Shown piece after piece: positions 63,902 to 64,000 of a stretch of DNA of 64,000 bases. Both the position numbers and the translations under genes were made by a program. The stretch is from assembly GCF_947499705.1 (NCBI RefSeq), contig NZ_CANMPJ010000001.1, positions 531,501 through 595,500 on the forward strand, read 5' to 3'. The first letter of the stretch is position 1. The number at the start of each line of letters is the position of its first letter. The notes under the pieces are model-generated. The model ran no database searches. It was not told the origin of the DNA and saw only the letters and a list, made by a program, of their open reading frames with translations. This DNA comes from an uncultured Erythrobacter sp. Its GTDB lineage: Bacteria; Pseudomonadota; Alphaproteobacteria; Sphingomonadales; Sphingomonadaceae.

Positions 63902-64000
63902 TGGTTCATTCCATTTGTGTTTCGTAGCTTGAGGATTTCGTTCGCACACGGCTTGTGCTGCGCGATCTCCTCCTCGGTTAGTCCATCAATCTCGTGGGGG
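63898..64000 (-). CDS. C-terminal end of an unidentified protein (runs off the right edge)
   Basis: Only the last 33 codons and the stop lie in the window. They read as a helical, charged tail (LTEEEIAQHKPCANEILKLR then NTNGMNQ). The stop overlaps the deaminase start (ATGA), so the two are in one operon, perhaps a purine-salvage unit. The family cannot be named from this fragment. Confidence 0.65.
   Translation of the reverse strand, partial: PHEIDGLTEEEIAQHKPCANEILKLRNTNGMNQ

Overview
The window is a 64-kb, GC-rich, gene-dense stretch of an alphaproteobacterial chromosome. It most resembles Sphingomonadales, family Erythrobacteraceae. The supporting signs are the hprK–HPr–EIIA–rapZ block beside a ChvG/ChvI-type two-component system and pckA, candidate SOS boxes of the alphaproteobacterial form GTTC-N7-GTTC, a sigma factor/DUF6768 pair, DUF885 and DUF3597 proteins, and a PadR/DUF4349/energy-transducer TonB repertoire. 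I see no phage, insertion sequence or CRISPR array. Assignment to family is inference from gene content only.

Layout. 0-10 kb: rarA, a padR-type regulator, a GT4 glycosyltransferase, serC-serA (serine synthesis), hisZ, RidA and a secreted esterase. 10-16.5 kb: purA, an L,D-transpeptidase lipoprotein, a sigma factor with a small membrane partner, a winged-helix protein behind a candidate LexA box, a truncated siroheme synthase, lysA and an LptM-like lipoprotein. 16.5-27.5 kb: argH and a TlpA lipoprotein whose start codons overlap, tRNA-Val, asparaginase, then the translation/repair genes truA-fmt, recR, def, rmuC (candidate LexA box) and a SpoU methyltransferase. 27.5-34 kb: regulatory PTS proteins, RapZ, HprK, the ChvG/ChvI pair and pckA, which probably together link carbon status and envelope signals to gluconeogenesis. 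34-44 kb: DUF937 proteins, two tandem gluzincin/TPR exported proteins, a cNMP-domain/thioredoxin-reductase-like flavoprotein, a DUF885 lipoprotein and a TonB-like protein. 44-49.5 kb: two cysteine desulfurases and a ferredoxin behind a Fur-like site, a DUF4349 lipoprotein and a bacterial sodium channel.

50-57.6 kb holds the most interesting locus. A tightly overlapping operon runs ketosynthase III > OleD-like reductase > metallo-beta-lactamase-fold hydrolase > ATP-grasp ligase > GNAT-like transferase > Rieske oxygenase. It faces a convergent CoF-synthetase/PaaK-like adenylating enzyme, and a divergent TetR regulator lies behind two identical palindromic sites. It looks like an uncharacterised pathway for a small acyl-derived metabolite. 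It is followed by an ABC transporter whose permease is fused to an M1 metallopeptidase, and by an adenosine/adenine deaminase.

Beyond genes, the window carries two copies of an unassigned 135-bp dispersed element (26.5 and 35.0 kb, opposite orientation) with three conserved blocks at identical spacing, several nested palindromic intergenic elements, and candidate operator sites.
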